A stretch of DNA of 64,000 nt from Karstenula rhodostoma CBS 690.94. Its lineage: Eukaryota > Ascomycota > Dothideomycetes > Pleosporales > Didymosphaeriaceae. Below the pieces are notes generated by a model, which was not told the origin of the DNA, searched no databases, and saw only the letters and a program-made list of their open reading frames with translations. Location: assembly GCA_010093485.1 (NCBI GenBank), contig MU001494.1:1953937-2017936 (forward strand), in the 5' to 3' direction. Made by a program: the position numbers and the translations under genes. Positions 11,315-22,536 of this stretch are shown one piece after another (position 1 is the first letter of the stretch; every line of letters begins with the position of its first letter).

Positions 11315-13195
11315 TCATGCACCCGTCCTACACAGGCGTCCATCCTCTGCCTCCACCCAAGCATCGCTTCCGACGGCAGTCTTCGCATAAAGCAAGCTAT
11401 CCGGGTCCCATTTTTGCTTTATCTCAAGCAGCCTGTCCCAGTTGCTTCCGTAGAAATCTTCTCGCCACGTAGGGCTGTCGAAGTCTGCTTCATTCAAATA
11501 CGCGCCACTGGAAAAGTTCCGCAACAGAGGCATGATCTCTTCGGTGAGGATGCGCTTCTGGTCGCGCTCAGAACTGAGAGGTGCCGTATAATTCCAGTTA
11601 TACGTCACGAGGATGTAGTTGAGCATATCGCGCCATGCTGGAAGCACTGCATTTTGCGAAGTCGGGGGCTTGGAAGCGTCTAATGCGTATGACGAGAAGT
11701 ACCATGTAGAATACTTAGTCGAGAAGTGACGGAGCGCGGAAACAAGATCGGTCGTATTGTTAGCTGACATCGTGCGGGATATCATCACACCTCCAACGAT
11801 CTGTGCGGCAGGTATGAGGCCGTAAGGGAGCGGGCCGAGGTACTTGTCAGCGTGTGCGTAGAATGTAGGAGAGCTTGTGATGTTGAGTTGGTAGGGTATA
11901 CTGCTGTTTCGAAGATAATCTGTAAAGGGTTGGAGGATCTCGCGCATGTCGTCCTCGGTTGCATCGGGGATTGATGCTTCGGTAATGGCGAACACTGGTC
12001 CCAAAACTGCCCATTGAACATGCGCGCCACGGTCAACAACTTTCGGAAGAGTGTCTCGTTGAAACACGGTTACTGCATTCCAGAGCGCATCGTCTTCGTT
12101 GCTGGCAGTTTGAAGGACGAGCCTTGCTCCGCCAATCTTCCTGTTCGGATAGGCCTTAGCTGTCAATGAAAGAACGACAGCATAGGTCCCTCCACCTCCT
12201 CCACTCAGAGCCCAGTACAGATCCGAGTTCTTGGTAGGAGTAGCAATCACATGCGTTCCGTTCGCGGTTATGACCTCCCACTCAAGAGCCTGGTCGGCGC
12301 CCAGTCCATAGAGCGAGCTTAAGAGTCTACGGGGAATAATGATTAATATGAATGAGACAACGATCGATCATACGCTGACTTACGAATGCCCTCCGCCTTG
12401 TGAGAACCCCCCAGCGAGCCCTACAGTGACGCATTCACCTCCAAGGACATTCCAGCCGGCTTGATCAGCCGCCGCAAACGCCTCAGACCCTTGTACGCCT
12501 GCACCCATTTTGACAGCTGGACCACTGTAGCCATAGCTTGTATAGTTGAAAAATCCGATATCCTTCAGGTTGTGCATCCACAAACCCAGTCCTCCTTTAC
12601 CAGTAGATTTTCCCGAGTAGCTGCAGTCCGTTAGATGACATTCGGGTGTGAGGGAAGTACTTACTCGTGGCCAGTATTCTTGATCACAATCCGGATGTTG
12701 TTCTCTTGCGCAAACAACAGACCTGTTTTGACATCGTCGGCATTCGTGACGTTGATCGCGTATTCGACATAGTTTCCGGAAAGGCATGGTTCACTGCGGG
12801 GCGTGTACGGATCGCAGGTCGCATTCTGAAAAAATGGGGACATGAAGTCGGAGGGATCATCAAAGCTACGCTGGATTAGCAACTGCGGATACGCATGAAA
12901 CATAGGGTCTTTCTTCTGCTACTTACTGAGCTCGAGGGAAAAGCAGTTCCGACCGGAGATCTTCGCAGGCAGTGTCATTGTAGGTAGGATCGTGACAAAC
13001 ATGGCCCCGTGGAACAGTCGCGACGAGACGCCCGCAAACGCTCGTGTTCAGCTGTCCCCATTGATTGGAACGCGGCCAACATTTGTCGCCAGGGAGGTAG
13101 CGACATTCTGTGTTGTCTGACCCACGCGTCGGTAGCTTCGAGGTAGCGAAACTGCTGGCGGATATTGCAAGCACCAGGTAGCGAAAGAAAAGCAT
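11315..13195 (-). CDS. secreted BBE-type FAD-linked oxidoreductase
   Basis: Four exons on the minus strand: 13195-12927, 12865-12665, 12620-12384 and 12326-11315, joining to 572 aa. Introns are 44-61 bp and all joins keep phase. The N-terminus is a signal peptide (hydrophobic, starting MLFFRYLVLAISAS). The FAD-binding PCMH domain shows IVIKNTGHDYSGKSTG, with the His at about 156 that usually carries covalent FAD. It also has GGECVTVG with Cys at about 220, the position of the second covalent link in bicovalent BBE enzymes, followed by GGFSQGGGHS. The C-terminal BBE motif region contains YLNEADFDSP and FYGSNWDRLLEIKQKWDPD. Several N-x-S/T sites fit secretion. Relatives oxidise sugars, alkaloids or polyketide alcohols, so the substrate is unknown. 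No biosynthetic cluster surrounds it. Confidence 0.88.
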
Positions 13196-13988
13196 GGCGA
13201 GTCTACTTGTGACAATGATTACGATGGTAGTTGACAGGAGGGTATTTGACGCTGAGGTTTTTCCGAGGTAGAGTAGAGTGGCTGGAGAACGAAGAAGGTG
13301 CGACTCTCCTTCACTAGTCACTCTTGATCAGGTTAGTATGTGTGGAAGTAGCAACCACGACGTCCAGCTGCATAATTTGGGCCTTTTCGATCCGAGAGTA
13401 GTCACGGACAGGAACAAAAACGCATGATAAACTCTTGTAAGTAAATCTGGACGTCGTACAGTATCGGGTCACAGTCCTGAACACCTAGGTACGCATCATG
13501 GAGCGATTCGTCCTCAGGTATGCAATGTATCGACCTTCTTGATGGCGCTCTATCAGCGAAAAGGCCAGCCTGTATGCTTCACTATCAAATATGATACTCC
13601 GCGAGCTTCTAAAAGCCGCGGCAAAACGCAATACAGGAACTTTATAGGGTGCCAAAACACATATATTTCAAACAGCTCAAAGGTCATAGGTCTTCCTCCT
13701 CCAGTGGGCCATTGCCCCTCACGTACATACTTCACTTTCATTCTCGTATGATCAGCGGCATCGCTTGGGTTTGTTCCGTGGATCCCCACTTACGATTCAG
13801 AGATAGGATGCACGCTGTAATTTATGCTAGACCTTTTGCAGTTCAACAAGCAATCATCATATTAGTTGCATCTTGATGAATTTATACATGGGAAATGCAC
13901 GTAAAAATTGGATCAAGTGTATCTGCTACACTTGATGATGGTGATCGTCGATGGCGATAAGCTATACGCACTGGAACCAAACATTGTG
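13196..13988. other. intergenic; holds one dispersed-element copy
   Basis: Upstream region of the BBE oxidase and downstream region of the next minus-strand gene. Apart from the dispersed repeat at 13586-13690, nothing is recognised. Confidence 0.55.
13586..13690 (+). repeat. dispersed short element, copy A (full length, about 105 bp)
   Basis: Begins CAAATATGATACTCCGCGAG, contains the conserved AAGCCGCGGCAAAAC and GGGTGCCAAAACACA, and ends CAGCTCAAAGGTCATAGG. It matches copy D base for base in length and nearly throughout in sequence. A possible imperfect direct repeat CTTCACT(A/T)T lies at 13577-13585 and 13730-13738. If that is real, the copy extends to 13729. Confidence 0.8.
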
Positions 13989-14651
13989 TTAACCGGTGGC
14001 GCTGAAGAATGGGTTGAGCATTGCCCGTGCAACGGAGCTCTCAGGATTTCCAGCCGCATCGTCGCTTACAAGGACTTCGAGCTGGAAGTCCTTGCATGGA
14101 AACTCCATCGCGCCAAACCGCTCTTCCAAAATCCCAACGAGCTTTATGAGATCCCTAAATTCCTTTAGCAAAACAGTAATCTTGAAGGTTTTGAGCTGAT
14201 CAAAACCGAGTTCCTTGTTCGCAAGCTTTTGCAACCAGGCAAAGTACACATCGGCCGCGGTTTCCGCATAATCATGGCTCCACGCCGGACAGTTTAATAC
14301 CAGCTCCAGATCTTTAACATGATGAGCCATCAACAGACCCGGATATGTCAAGTGGAAGTCATGGTAGTAGTGCTCTTGACCGTTTTGATATTGCTCGGAA
14401 AAAAGTTTGAGCCCAGGTTTGAGGATCAGTTTATTATACATGAACAATGCCTCTGGAACCATAGAGCCGAAGCCAGGGATACTCAGCCACTTTTCCACCC
14501 GGGCTTTGTGCAGCAACGGCCACCGATCGGAATGTATACCATTCGTAAAGCGAAGAGTTTGAGCGAGAATTTCCAAACGCATCTCCTGTGGAAGATATGG
14601 AAGACCCTCCCCGGCGGAGCTTTCCATAATATTTGAGGCTGCTGTATCCAT
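13989..14651 (-). CDS. hypothetical protein, F-box-like N-terminus
   Basis: Single-exon reading frame of 220 aa with no recognised domain. Near the N-terminus LPYLPQEMRLEILAQTL has the pattern of a degenerate F-box-like helix (LPxExRLxIL), which is common in expanded fungal F-box-like families. The remainder is mixed alpha/beta in character with no signal peptide or membrane helix. The neighbouring minus-strand gene at 15401-16233 has a similar LPIELKLMIVSFV motif, so the two may be distant members of one family. That is inference from a short motif. Confidence 0.55.
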   Translation of the reverse strand: MDTAASNIMESSAGEGLPYLPQEMRLEILAQTLRFTNGIHSDRWPLLHKARVEKWLSIPGFGSMVPEALFMYNKLILKPGLKLFSEQYQNGQEHYYHDFHLTYPGLLMAHHVKDLELVLNCPAWSHDYAETAADVYFAWLQKLANKELGFDQLKTFKITVLLKEFRDLIKLVGILEERFGAMEFPCKDFQLEVLVSDDAAGNPESSVARAMLNPFFSATG

Positions 14652-15400
14652 GATGGTTGCAGGATTAGAGAACGGCTTGCAATTGGTTTGAAGGGAGGAT
14701 AATGCAATGACCAGTCAAAGCTTTTCAACTGATCTGCGTGTGGGCGATGCTGAGAAAATTAAGGGCCCAGTTCTGTTTTTATAGTGGAGTGTAGCATACT
14801 CACAATTAACCCGAAAGCAATGTGTCTGAACATAGATCACACACGATGCATTTACTTCTTTGTACATCGCAGGCATTGTGATGAGTCTCGGCAACTTCAT
14901 AGGGAAGTACTGTGATAATTGTGGTCAAGTTCTAGTCTGTCATGCTTCTTTGCCCTTGCAACTGCACTCTCGTCGTGAAGTCTGATGACGTGGATAAAAT
15001 AAAGACATACACCTAGCATCAGTGGAAGCGATTTCGGAAATACCGAGAATCAGGAATCACGAACAAGCGTTAGCTCGCCGCACGTCAAATGTGTATGAAT
15101 CGTCAAGAGGTCTGATCAAATTCCATTGCTGCTCATAACAGCCACTACGGTCGAACACCCGGGCGCCAGTTCGGATTGCTATGTCCCCAGGCGCAATGCG
15201 CGCTCATTTACTATCTCCATGTCCTTACACTATCTATTGAGAATGCCTTCGTAAGCTTCAATTGCTCTCAAAATTCGAGTCGTAAAATCCCACAGTGGAG
15301 CCGTGATTGGGCGACTGTAAATGGGCCGAAAGTCTTGCGCACGTACCACTTATCCCTGTGACGTTTGACCGCCTGCAATGTCCGGCGCGCAGCTTCATCA
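14652..15400. other. intergenic, no gene seen
   Basis: Short frames only; likely promoter of the gene at 13989-14651 and 3' region of the next minus-strand gene. Confidence 0.45.
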
Positions 15401-16233
15401 TCAGATATCTCCAGCCTGCCTAAACTTGATCCTTCCTGAAATAAGACGCATCACTTCAATCTTGTCCTTTGTCCGCACGTTTCGAGTTCGCATATCCACC
15501 ACAAAATTTCCGGCGCAGGAGAAATTGATTTTCTGGTCATTGTTGAATTTGAACCACACACCTCCGCGACGTCCGGAAACCGTAACGTGGATTGTGACGT
15601 ACTCGAGACGAGGGAACTCGGAATTTTGGGACGATAGTTTCTTCAGAAAGCCGCATGGCACGTTGTGGCCAATCCGGATTTCGAGGTGCCGGATACGGTT
15701 AGAAAACTCGCGGGGAGGGCGTTTTAGAACTCGGTTGGGGTTAAATGCTATAATCGTGACAACTCGGAAAGCATTGACCGAGTAGAAAGCCTCTTTGGCG
15801 AGCTCCGCAATCTCTGGGGTTGACCTCAACAGCTCCAGATAACACCAATTAGCACCGTATTCACTCCTTGGGTCGCAGTCGAGATATCCCAAAGGCATCG
15901 GATCGGCCACTACGAACGATACTATCATGAGCTTAAGCTCAATGGGAAGCTTGTTCCAGCCAGCTGAGAAATCATTCCCAAGCTTCTCCACCGGCAGCAC
16001 GTCGACATCTTCGTCCAGTGGAGAGATATGGATGGGCGTTGCTATGTGCGACTTAATGGCCGACAACAGGTGGCAGTGGCAAACGAGCACTTACCAGACC
16101 AGAGCTTTATGCCCCCAACTATGATCCCGTAAGGTGAGGATAGCTTGTGTGTGGTATTCTCCTTGAGCGTCATGGGGGTGTGGACCCGAACTGCAGCGTC
16201 GCTGGGGCCGGTGGGTTTTGGTTCATCCGCCAT
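15401..16233 (-). CDS. hypothetical protein, F-box-like motif
   Basis: Two exons on the minus strand, 16233-16095 and 16041-15401, joined across a 53-bp intron (donor GTAAGT, acceptor CATAG) to give 259 aa. The N-terminus is MADEPKPTGPSDAAVR. After the splice the protein contains NKLPIELKLMIVSFVV, an F-box-like pattern. A later segment, FSNRIRHLEIRIGHNV, resembles the LRR-like stretch seen in other fungal proteins of this kind. No catalytic motif, signal peptide or membrane helix is seen. Function unknown. Confidence 0.6.
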
Positions 16234-17390
16234 GTCACTAGTTGAATCTCCTGTTCGTGCTTATCAGCTTGCATGGTGCTCTATCAATGCTTTTCGAGCG
16301 CGAATGCTCCATACTTACGTATATGCGCAGTTACACAGGCTTTGCAGAACTGGTTCTACTACCTATGGTATGGCACTAAGTATCTAAGCTAGGAAGGTGT
16401 CGCCTTTTGCATCCATGCGCCATTTTTGTGAATCGCCCAACGGCCCCGTTTTCCACACCTCGGTATTTGTTTACTCCGTTATATCAGCTCCATGATTTCA
16501 TGGGCTTGATTTCTGCGTGGATCAGTACCATATGTCTAGCAGGCTACTCCGTACTGTAGGATGTCTACACCATCCGCAAACATAGGATCGCCATCTACAT
16601 GGAACCATTAGCGGTGGTTTTAGTATTGGACGTGAAATATCCCAGGCATTCATGTGAGTGTAAATCAAGGTGATTGTCACCTCGCCACTACATGCGGTAG
16701 CAAGGATGCCTGGTGACACGACCTCAGGCTACTTAGCGAGCGATTACACCGATAATTGTCGCGCCACATTTCTTTGAAATCGTAATATTGTTGTCTACCT
16801 TGACCGTGCCGGACGAGCACACGGCGCAGTCCCAGGACAAATAGAGGCTCGGCGACAAACGGTCGTCGACCTTAGCGGTAGGGCTTGCATTAGTCACCAC
16901 TGATGGCAAGTATTTGCGAACTTGTCCTAAAGCGACAAGGCGCCGGAAAGGTTACGATGGTATGATTGGCTTCCGCAGAAGCGCGCGATGGGGCTGAAAA
17001 TGTCAGCCCAGTCGTCCTATTGGAAACGGGCCGTTTCTGTAGAACATGTAGGGATATGGTGCGAGTGTGGCTCCGAATCTCATGTGCGACTTCCCAATCG
17101 CTTTCTTCCCGAGGTCGGCTTCAAGAACGCCAACATCTCCGATAGGTTAGACCACCAGTGAACGACACAGTACACCATCTGATGACCAAAGCAGCGGAGC
17201 TTATGAAACTTCCGATAACTTCGACAGGGGCCCGTCGAGGTTTATAGCGCCCTAGGCTTTGTCATGGTGAGGTGATATATAAGAGAGGTGAGCATCACAC
17301 CTGATACCTACACATTCATCCACAGTATCTTATCACCAACAGCTCCTAACTCGCCCGCTCCATCCATCTATCAAAAAACAACTCCTCAAT
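16234..17390. other. intergenic, promoter of the SDR gene
   Basis: No coding signal over about 1.1 kb between divergent genes. A TATATAAG element lies near 17275, about 110 bp upstream of the SDR start. Confidence 0.5.
17275..17282 (+). promoter_or_regulatory. TATA box of the SDR gene
   Basis: TATATAAG-type element about 110 bp upstream of the ATG at 17391. A CA-rich leader follows. Confidence 0.5.
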
Positions 17391-18425
17391 ATGGCTTCCA
17401 ACCCATCCTACAACAAAACCAGCAGCGGTATTGAGATCGCCCAAGCCTACGCAGAAAGCATCAAAGGCAAGACCGCGCTGATCACCGGCGTGTCAGTTGG
17501 CGGAATCGGCGACGCAATCGCCCGAGCCTTCGCCCATGCAGGCGCCGCCACTATCATCATCACCGGCCGCAACGACACCAAGATGACCGCCGTCCACACG
17601 GCGCTCTCCACCGACTATCCGGGCACCAAATTCCGCTCCCTCAAACTCGACCTAAACTCCCTCGCCTTGACCAAGCAAGCCGCGCAAGAAATCCTCTCCG
17701 ACCCCTCCATCAAGCAAATCGACCTCCTCATCGCCAACGCCGGCTTCGGCTCCGGCAAACCAGACCGAGAAGTAACAGCCGACGGAATCGAGTCCCACTT
17801 CGGCGCCAACCACCTCGCCCACTTCCTCCTCGTCACCACCCTCCTCCCCAAGCTCAAAGCCGCCGCAAAGAAAAACCCCCCCGGCGCAACCCGCATCGTC
17901 ACCGTAAGCTCAAACGCAAACAACATCAGCCCCATCCGCTTCTCCGACTGGAACTACGAAAAACACTCCACCGCCGTGCCCGACGCCGAGCAGCCCAGCT
18001 GGGCAATCCATCCCGTGCTCGATCTGCCCGCCGATCCCGTGCCGTTCTCTTACCTGGTCGCCTACGGGCAGTCGAAGACGGCAAATGTGTTGCTGGCCGT
18101 GCAGCTGAATAAGCTGCTGGGGGGTGAGGGCATCGCGGCGTTTTCGCTGCATCCTGGGGTCGTGAGGAGTACGGGGCAGAAGGAGCTTATTAACGAGTCG
18201 ATGGGGAAGAAGTTGGAGGCTTTGATGGGGCCGCCGAAGACGCTTGACCAGGGCGCCGCTACGGCTGTGGTGGCGGCGTTGGATCCGGGACTGCGAGGTG
18301 GGGAGGCGGTGTATCTGGATGATTGTCAGGTTAGTGACAGTGCCCCTGCGTGGAGCACGGACCCGCAGATAGCGGAGAGGCTTTGGAAGCTGAGTGAGGA
18401 TATTGTGAAGGAGAAGTTGGGTTGA
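17391..18425 (+). CDS. short-chain dehydrogenase/reductase (WWOX/retinol-dehydrogenase-like)
   Basis: Single-exon protein of 344 aa, an NAD(P)-dependent oxidoreductase with a classical Rossmann fold. It shows the cofactor motif TGVSVGGIG (residues 32-40), NAG at 116-118, a Ser pair at about 173-174 (VTVSSNAN) and the catalytic YGQSK with Tyr225 and Lys229. The Thr-Gly-Arg after the second strand (IITGRN) favours NADP(H), by family rule. There is no signal peptide. Codon third positions are rich in C in the first half, suggesting good expression. The substrate cannot be read from the sequence; relatives reduce aromatic ketones or aldehydes. It stands alone, with no pathway partners adjacent. 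Confidence 0.9.
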   Translation: MASNPSYNKTSSGIEIAQAYAESIKGKTALITGVSVGGIGDAIARAFAHAGAATIIITGRNDTKMTAVHTALSTDYPGTKFRSLKLDLNSLALTKQAAQEILSDPSIKQIDLLIANAGFGSGKPDREVTADGIESHFGANHLAHFLLVTTLLPKLKAAAKKNPPGATRIVTVSSNANNISPIRFSDWNYEKHSTAVPDAEQPSWAIHPVLDLPADPVPFSYLVAYGQSKTANVLLAVQLNKLLGGEGIAAFSLHPGVVRSTGQKELINESMGKKLEALMGPPKTLDQGAATAVVAALDPGLRGGEAVYLDDCQVSDSAPAWSTDPQIAERLWKLSEDIVKEKLG

Positions 18426-19364
18426 GGGCTGGATATGGCTGGTGGTGGGCTTGTCGCTTGGGATGCGAAGGATGCGGATCGTGAGACTGGATGGGTATTA
18501 TGAAATACATGGATAGCAAAGGGAACATAACCTGGTAGATAAAGTTCATAATCCTGACATATCAGCCCTTGTATCTCAATCCACCAATTCAACAAAATAT
18601 TCATTCAACGCCAGATTAACCCTCTTTGATCAAACACTGTGAGTTTCCAATTATTAGCCCATCGATGACTTCCCCTAGTGTAAAAAAAGTCCCCAAAGGC
18701 ATACGACAAGCCTCTCTTCGACTCATTCTCAAGAGAACAGAAGATACAGTCAAATATGATACTTCGCGAGCTTGGGCAAGCCGCGGCAAAACTCGATAAA
18801 GGAACTCGGTGGGGTGCCAAAACAGAAAATCCAGTTATCCCCTGTATTCCAGTTGCGCCGTCTATTCCTGCCAATGCGCCAGCATGCAACCTACAGCACC
18901 ATCAAAAAGGCGCCCATGAACCTTGCAGACAGAATGCAAGGCTCGATAAATAATGTACTGTAACTTGGTAACATGTCTTCCCCATGGCAAGAAAAAATAA
19001 ACACCAGAACGTCCATCAGCGCACAGCTCCCACCGACGCTTCACATATTCTTACTCAAACAATAACTCAATTCACAGGTCCTACCGCATACACGACGGAT
19101 ACGCAGCTCGACACAAATACCGAGACGGCTTTTTCAAGATGCGGGTGGGATTATCCATCGGGCGAGCGTGGGACAGAGTATCACGCGGCGCAACAAATTC
19201 ACCAAGGCGACCACAAATGCCGAAGATACATGTCTTCATAAATCTACTAATTACGAGTATATACTAAGAAATGAATTTGACGGTGCCCACTGCACCACAG
19301 GCCAGCTGCCACCAAACCCCCTCCCCGCATGCCAGGACCTCCCCCCTCAACCAGCTAGAACTCT
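18426..19364. other. intergenic between convergent genes; holds one dispersed-element copy
   Basis: 3' regions of the SDR (plus) and the polygalacturonase (minus). Contains the dispersed repeat at 18751-18823. Nothing else recognised. Confidence 0.55.
18739..18835 (+). repeat. dispersed short element, copy B (73 bp) with imperfect flanking repeat
   Basis: Element 18751-18823 starts CAAATATGATACTTCGCGAG and stops after GGGTGCCAAAAC. It is flanked by AGAAGATACAGT (18739-18750) and AGAAAATCCAGT (18824-18835), which match at 10 of 12 positions. This is consistent with an aged target-site duplication. Confidence 0.75.
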
Positions 19365-20474
19365 CTAGCAAGAAGCGCCCGAAGGAACGTTGGCGCACTT
19401 GGCGCTCTTCTTTCCACCGGTAACGGCGACACCCCACTTCCAGCCAGAGCAGCTGCCCTTTCCGCAGAGAATGTAGACGGGAGTAGCGCTGGAGGCAACG
19501 GAGCCCTTGACGCCGCTGAGAGTGAGAGCAGTGATCGGGACACCGGTGGTGCCAGTGCCGGTGGGGCTGCCGTTCTCGTAGTCCTGCTCGAGGACAACAC
19601 CGTACTTGGAGATGTTGGAGAGGGTGATGTCCTTGTAGGTGACGTTGTGGACCCTGCCGGTAGCGCCGTAGACGGTCTTGACGCGGACGCCGTTCTGCGA
19701 GTTGGAGATGGAGCTGTTCTCGATGACAACGCCGTCGACAACGTTGTCGGAGCGGCCGCCGACGGAGCCGATGGACAGGCCGTGGCCGCCGGAGCACGTG
19801 CCGCCGACGAAGTGGATGTTGGTGCCCGAGTTGATGGCGAGGCAGTCGTCCTGGTTCTTGACGTTGGCGTTGGAGATGGTGATGCCGGACGAGGAGCCGA
19901 CGTCGAAGGCGTCAGTGTTGTGGCCGCCGGTGCTGCTGTCACCAGCGGTGTTGTCGATGGTGATGTGGTCGAGGGTCAGGTCGGTCGCACCGTTGATGGA
20001 GAAGCCCTGGACGGGGGTGTTCTTCACGTTGAGGTTGGCGATGGTGGACTGCTTGAGCGAGTGGGCGTAGAAGAACTTGGGCTTCTTCTTGCCGCCGTTG
20101 GAGCCCTTGCCGTCCCACCACTTGGCGCCGTTGGCGTCGATAACGTGGCCGGCGGCGCCCTTGACGGTAATCTTGGTGCCGGAGACGGAGATCAGAGGAC
20201 CTTCCCACTCCTTGTAGCCGAAGGAGGTGGTGCCCTGGAAGATGACAGTGGTGCCGCTGTTCAACTTGGTGAGGTCGAGGGTGGTGCCCGCGGGAACGGC
20301 AACGTTGTTCAGGGTGATGGTAGAGCAGGAAGTCTTGGACTTGGCGGCGTTGGCAGCACCGCTGGCGCCAGAGAAGGTGCAGCTCGCGGCGCGGTCCTTC
20401 AGCTGGGTCGAAGGAGCGGCCGACACAAGAGCGCCAGCGCCGAGGAGAAGGGCAGAGAACTTAGCAGCGACCAT
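19365..20474 (-). CDS. secreted endopolygalacturonase (GH28)
   Basis: Hydrolyses alpha-1,4 bonds of homogalacturonan (pectin) outside the cell. Single exon, 369 aa, the usual size for fungal endo-PGs. It has an N-terminal signal peptide of about 19 residues, then a short propeptide that may end at Lys-Asp-Arg (residues 26-28). All four GH28 signatures are present: NTD (186-188), QDD (Asp209-Asp210), GHG with catalytic-site His231, and RVK (264-266) in place of the more common RIK. Cysteine spacing (for example CGKGSC near the C-terminus) fits the disulfide-bonded parallel beta-helix. The gene is strongly GC-rich at third positions compared with its neighbours, typical of a highly expressed secreted enzyme. 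Its promoter has a TATA-like element and a 19-bp direct repeat (separate entries). Confidence 0.95.
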   Translation of the reverse strand: MVAAKFSALLLGAGALVSAAPSTQLKDRAASCTFSGASGAANAAKSKTSCSTITLNNVAVPAGTTLDLTKLNSGTTVIFQGTTSFGYKEWEGPLISVSGTKITVKGAAGHVIDANGAKWWDGKGSNGGKKKPKFFYAHSLKQSTIANLNVKNTPVQGFSINGATDLTLDHITIDNTAGDSSTGGHNTDAFDVGSSSGITISNANVKNQDDCLAINSGTNIHFVGGTCSGGHGLSIGSVGGRSDNVVDGVVIENSSISNSQNGVRVKTVYGATGRVHNVTYKDITLSNISKYGVVLEQDYENGSPTGTGTTGVPITALTLSGVKGSVASSATPVYILCGKGSCSGWKWGVAVTGGKKSAKCANVPSGASC

Positions 20475-20584
20475 CTTGATGGTTGAGCGAGTGAGTTAGA
20501 AAAGAATGACTGAAGAATGAATGACTGAAGAATGAGTGACTGCGTTGTTTCGCTGATGTCTTATTCGGAGGGCCTGACGAAGGT

Positions 20585-20592
20585 ACTTATAC
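20585..20592 (-). promoter_or_regulatory. TATA-like box of the polygalacturonase gene
   Basis: GTATAAGT on the minus strand about 110 bp upstream of the ATG at 20474. Confidence 0.4.
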
Positions 20593-20682
20593 GCAAACCT
20601 GCCACCCCCCCGAATTAGTTCACGCGGAATGCATGGTCGAAGATGGTGGTGGGTCCGTGGGTATGGGAAGGGGAAGGCTTGG

Positions 20683-20722
20683 TTGTGCTCGGCGGAGCTT
20701 GCGTTGTGCTCGGCGGAGCTTG
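20683..20722. promoter_or_regulatory. perfect 19-bp direct repeat in the polygalacturonase promoter, with SYGGRG motifs
   Basis: TTGTGCTCGGCGGAGCTTG occurs at 20683-20701 and again at 20704-20722, separated by 2 bp. Each copy contains GCGGAG (20692-20697 and 20713-20718), which fits the SYGGRG consensus bound by the fungal carbon-catabolite repressor CreA/Cre1. Position is about 210-250 bp upstream of the start codon. The repeat is seen directly; CreA binding is inferred. Confidence 0.55.
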
Positions 20723-21549
20723 TTCTCACCCCAGATGAAGGGTTGCGCTGGAAATGAGTAGATCCACCATTGAGCGATGGCCACCGCCGAGATTGCCCAT
20801 GCATTGGGCTGGCGCAGCCCCGTGACGAGCGAGAAGGAATGGAAAAATCCCCGCCGATTAGTGCTATATTGCGTTTGCCTACCACACGGTGAGCGATGCA
20901 GACCTCATGGGCACTCACGACGGTCGTCGGGATCACTGTAGAAACATGCAGGTCCCGATATCTTGCCGTGCGGACGCCGTCTGTTTGGTGGAAACATAAT
21001 CATCCCTGCCGCGATCATATCGAAGGCGTTATGGTGCGACAGCACTAGAACATGCGACGCTCGACTGTGGCTGCTGCTGCTGCCGCCGCCACAATGCGCA
21101 TGGAAACAGAACATCTCCGAAGATGCCGTGTTCATTGCGGCGCCACGCGGGCCCGCGCAGTCTGGGCCGCACGTTTTGTTGCCGTGCGAAATACACCAGC
21201 GAAAGGGAGGTGTGAGATGAAACGAGAAAAGTGGTTCATGATAGGCGAAATAAAACTAGCGTCCACGCCTCTGCATGCCTCACCCGCTGTCATGCCTCCT
21301 TGACATGTTACCATCAGCGCCACCGGCGAATATTCCAGTGTTCTCGAACCTCGGCAACGGCGCATGTTCCCAAGAGAGATTGAGCTGGAAGCTTATGCCA
21401 ACAACACCGAAGCTAGCACGCAAGCTCGTGTCTCGTGACTCAGGGGGGTCTCAGACATTCGTGCTCGCAGCACATAGCAACATGCCCTTTGCTTCCACGA
21501 GAACAGCACGCAACCCGTCGTAGACATACATCATCCCGAACGCTTCACT

Positions 21550-22536
21550 TCACGTCTTTCCCTCGCCCCCGACATCCCTCCCCTCAAAACCCTCCTCCAA
21601 AACCCTAATCAACTCATCCAACTGCCCCACCACCAAATCCGTACACTCATGCCCCTTCAAATGCCCATTCGCCTCACTCTCCAACAGCACCGTCGCCGCC
21701 CCCGCCCTCCGCCCCGCCACCATATCATCCACACTGTCCCCAACCATGATTAAACTCTCCCCGCCATTCTCATGCATCCACGCCTTCGCAATATGCAGAA
21801 TCCCCGCGGGATCCGGCTTCGGCGGGCGAAACTCGCGCGTGATGATGGGGTGGAAGAGGTGCTTGGGCAGGAACGTGGTGAGGAGGTGGTCGACCGGGGC
21901 GTCGAAGTTGCGCGTGCATATGCCCTTCTTGATGGACCGCGAGTCGAGGTAGTCCATGAGTTGGACGAGGCCGGCCTGCGGGCGCTGCGAGGCCATGGCC
22001 TTGCGCTCTACGGCGCGGATCTTCTCCTGTGCTTCGTCTTGTTCGGCGGGCGGGAGGGAGTAGACGTGGTCGAGGATGTCGGTTGCTTTGGTGATGCCGA
22101 GGGCGGAGCGCATCTCGGCGAACATGTAGTTTTGGGGGAGACCTGGGGGAGGGTTAGTTTTGCTAGATATATGGCCGAATGCTCTTTTTCTTTTTCAATG
22201 GAAAGACGCAGGCTCGTAAGGAGAACTGATGATGTGTGAATGCAAATGCAAATGCAAATGCGATGCGATGCACGTGATTCTGTGCAGTCCAAGGTTGGAC
22301 CCATCCCAGAGACTGCCATGTCCAGCGTTGTAAGAAATGCACTCACAAAGCGTCCCATCAACATCAAAAACCACCCCCTTCAACACCGGCCTTTCGTCAC
22401 CCTTACCCCTCTTCGCCGGATCTAGCGGCGCGAACCTCCTCGGTGCCATGTTCCCTATTCTCCCGCTCGCTCTGCGTGAAGTCGTACTGAAAAAGCGGTA
22501 CGATTGTCGCGAGAGCAGTGTGGCACGGCGGTGCAT
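21550..22536 (-). CDS. HAD-superfamily phosphatase (subfamily IA), possibly mitochondrial
   Basis: Two exons, 22536-22347 and 22142-21550, joined across a 204-bp intron (long for this window; it contains a TGCAAA microsatellite) to give 260 aa. Motif I is VVFDVDGTLC, completed by the splice; its two Asp residues are the nucleophile and acid/base. Motif II is GICTRN, motif III lies in RPPKPDP with the Lys, and motif IV is VGDSVDDM. The cap region (about residues 66-130) is helical. The first 25 residues are Arg/Ser-rich and lack acidic residues (RRATLLSRQSYRFFSTTSRR), a likely mitochondrial presequence. If translation starts instead at Met30 (MAPRRF) the product would be cytosolic. Substrate unknown. 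Confidence 0.85.
22239..22271. repeat. TGCAAA / GCGAT microsatellite inside the HAD intron
   Basis: Three to four units of TGCAAA followed by GCGATGCGATGC, lying wholly inside the 204-bp intron. Confidence 0.75.

Larger units (their letters stand above)
20475..21549. other. intergenic: polygalacturonase promoter and downstream HAD region
   Basis: No gene seen. The proximal part holds the leader with repeated GAATGA/CTGAAGAATGA phrases (20503-20535), the TATA-like box and the duplicated 19-bp motif. Confidence 0.55.

Noticed and set aside
5786..20474. Secondary-metabolite gene cluster (decarboxylase, SDR, BBE oxidase, with the transcription factor and reductase further right)
   Set aside because: No polyketide synthase, NRPS, terpene cyclase or DMATS backbone gene is present, and the genes are separated by unrelated loci.
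19647..20486. 279-aa plus-strand open frame rich in Asp/Gly/Val
   Set aside because: Mirror frame of the GC-rich polygalacturonase gene; its composition is the expected complement of that codon bias.
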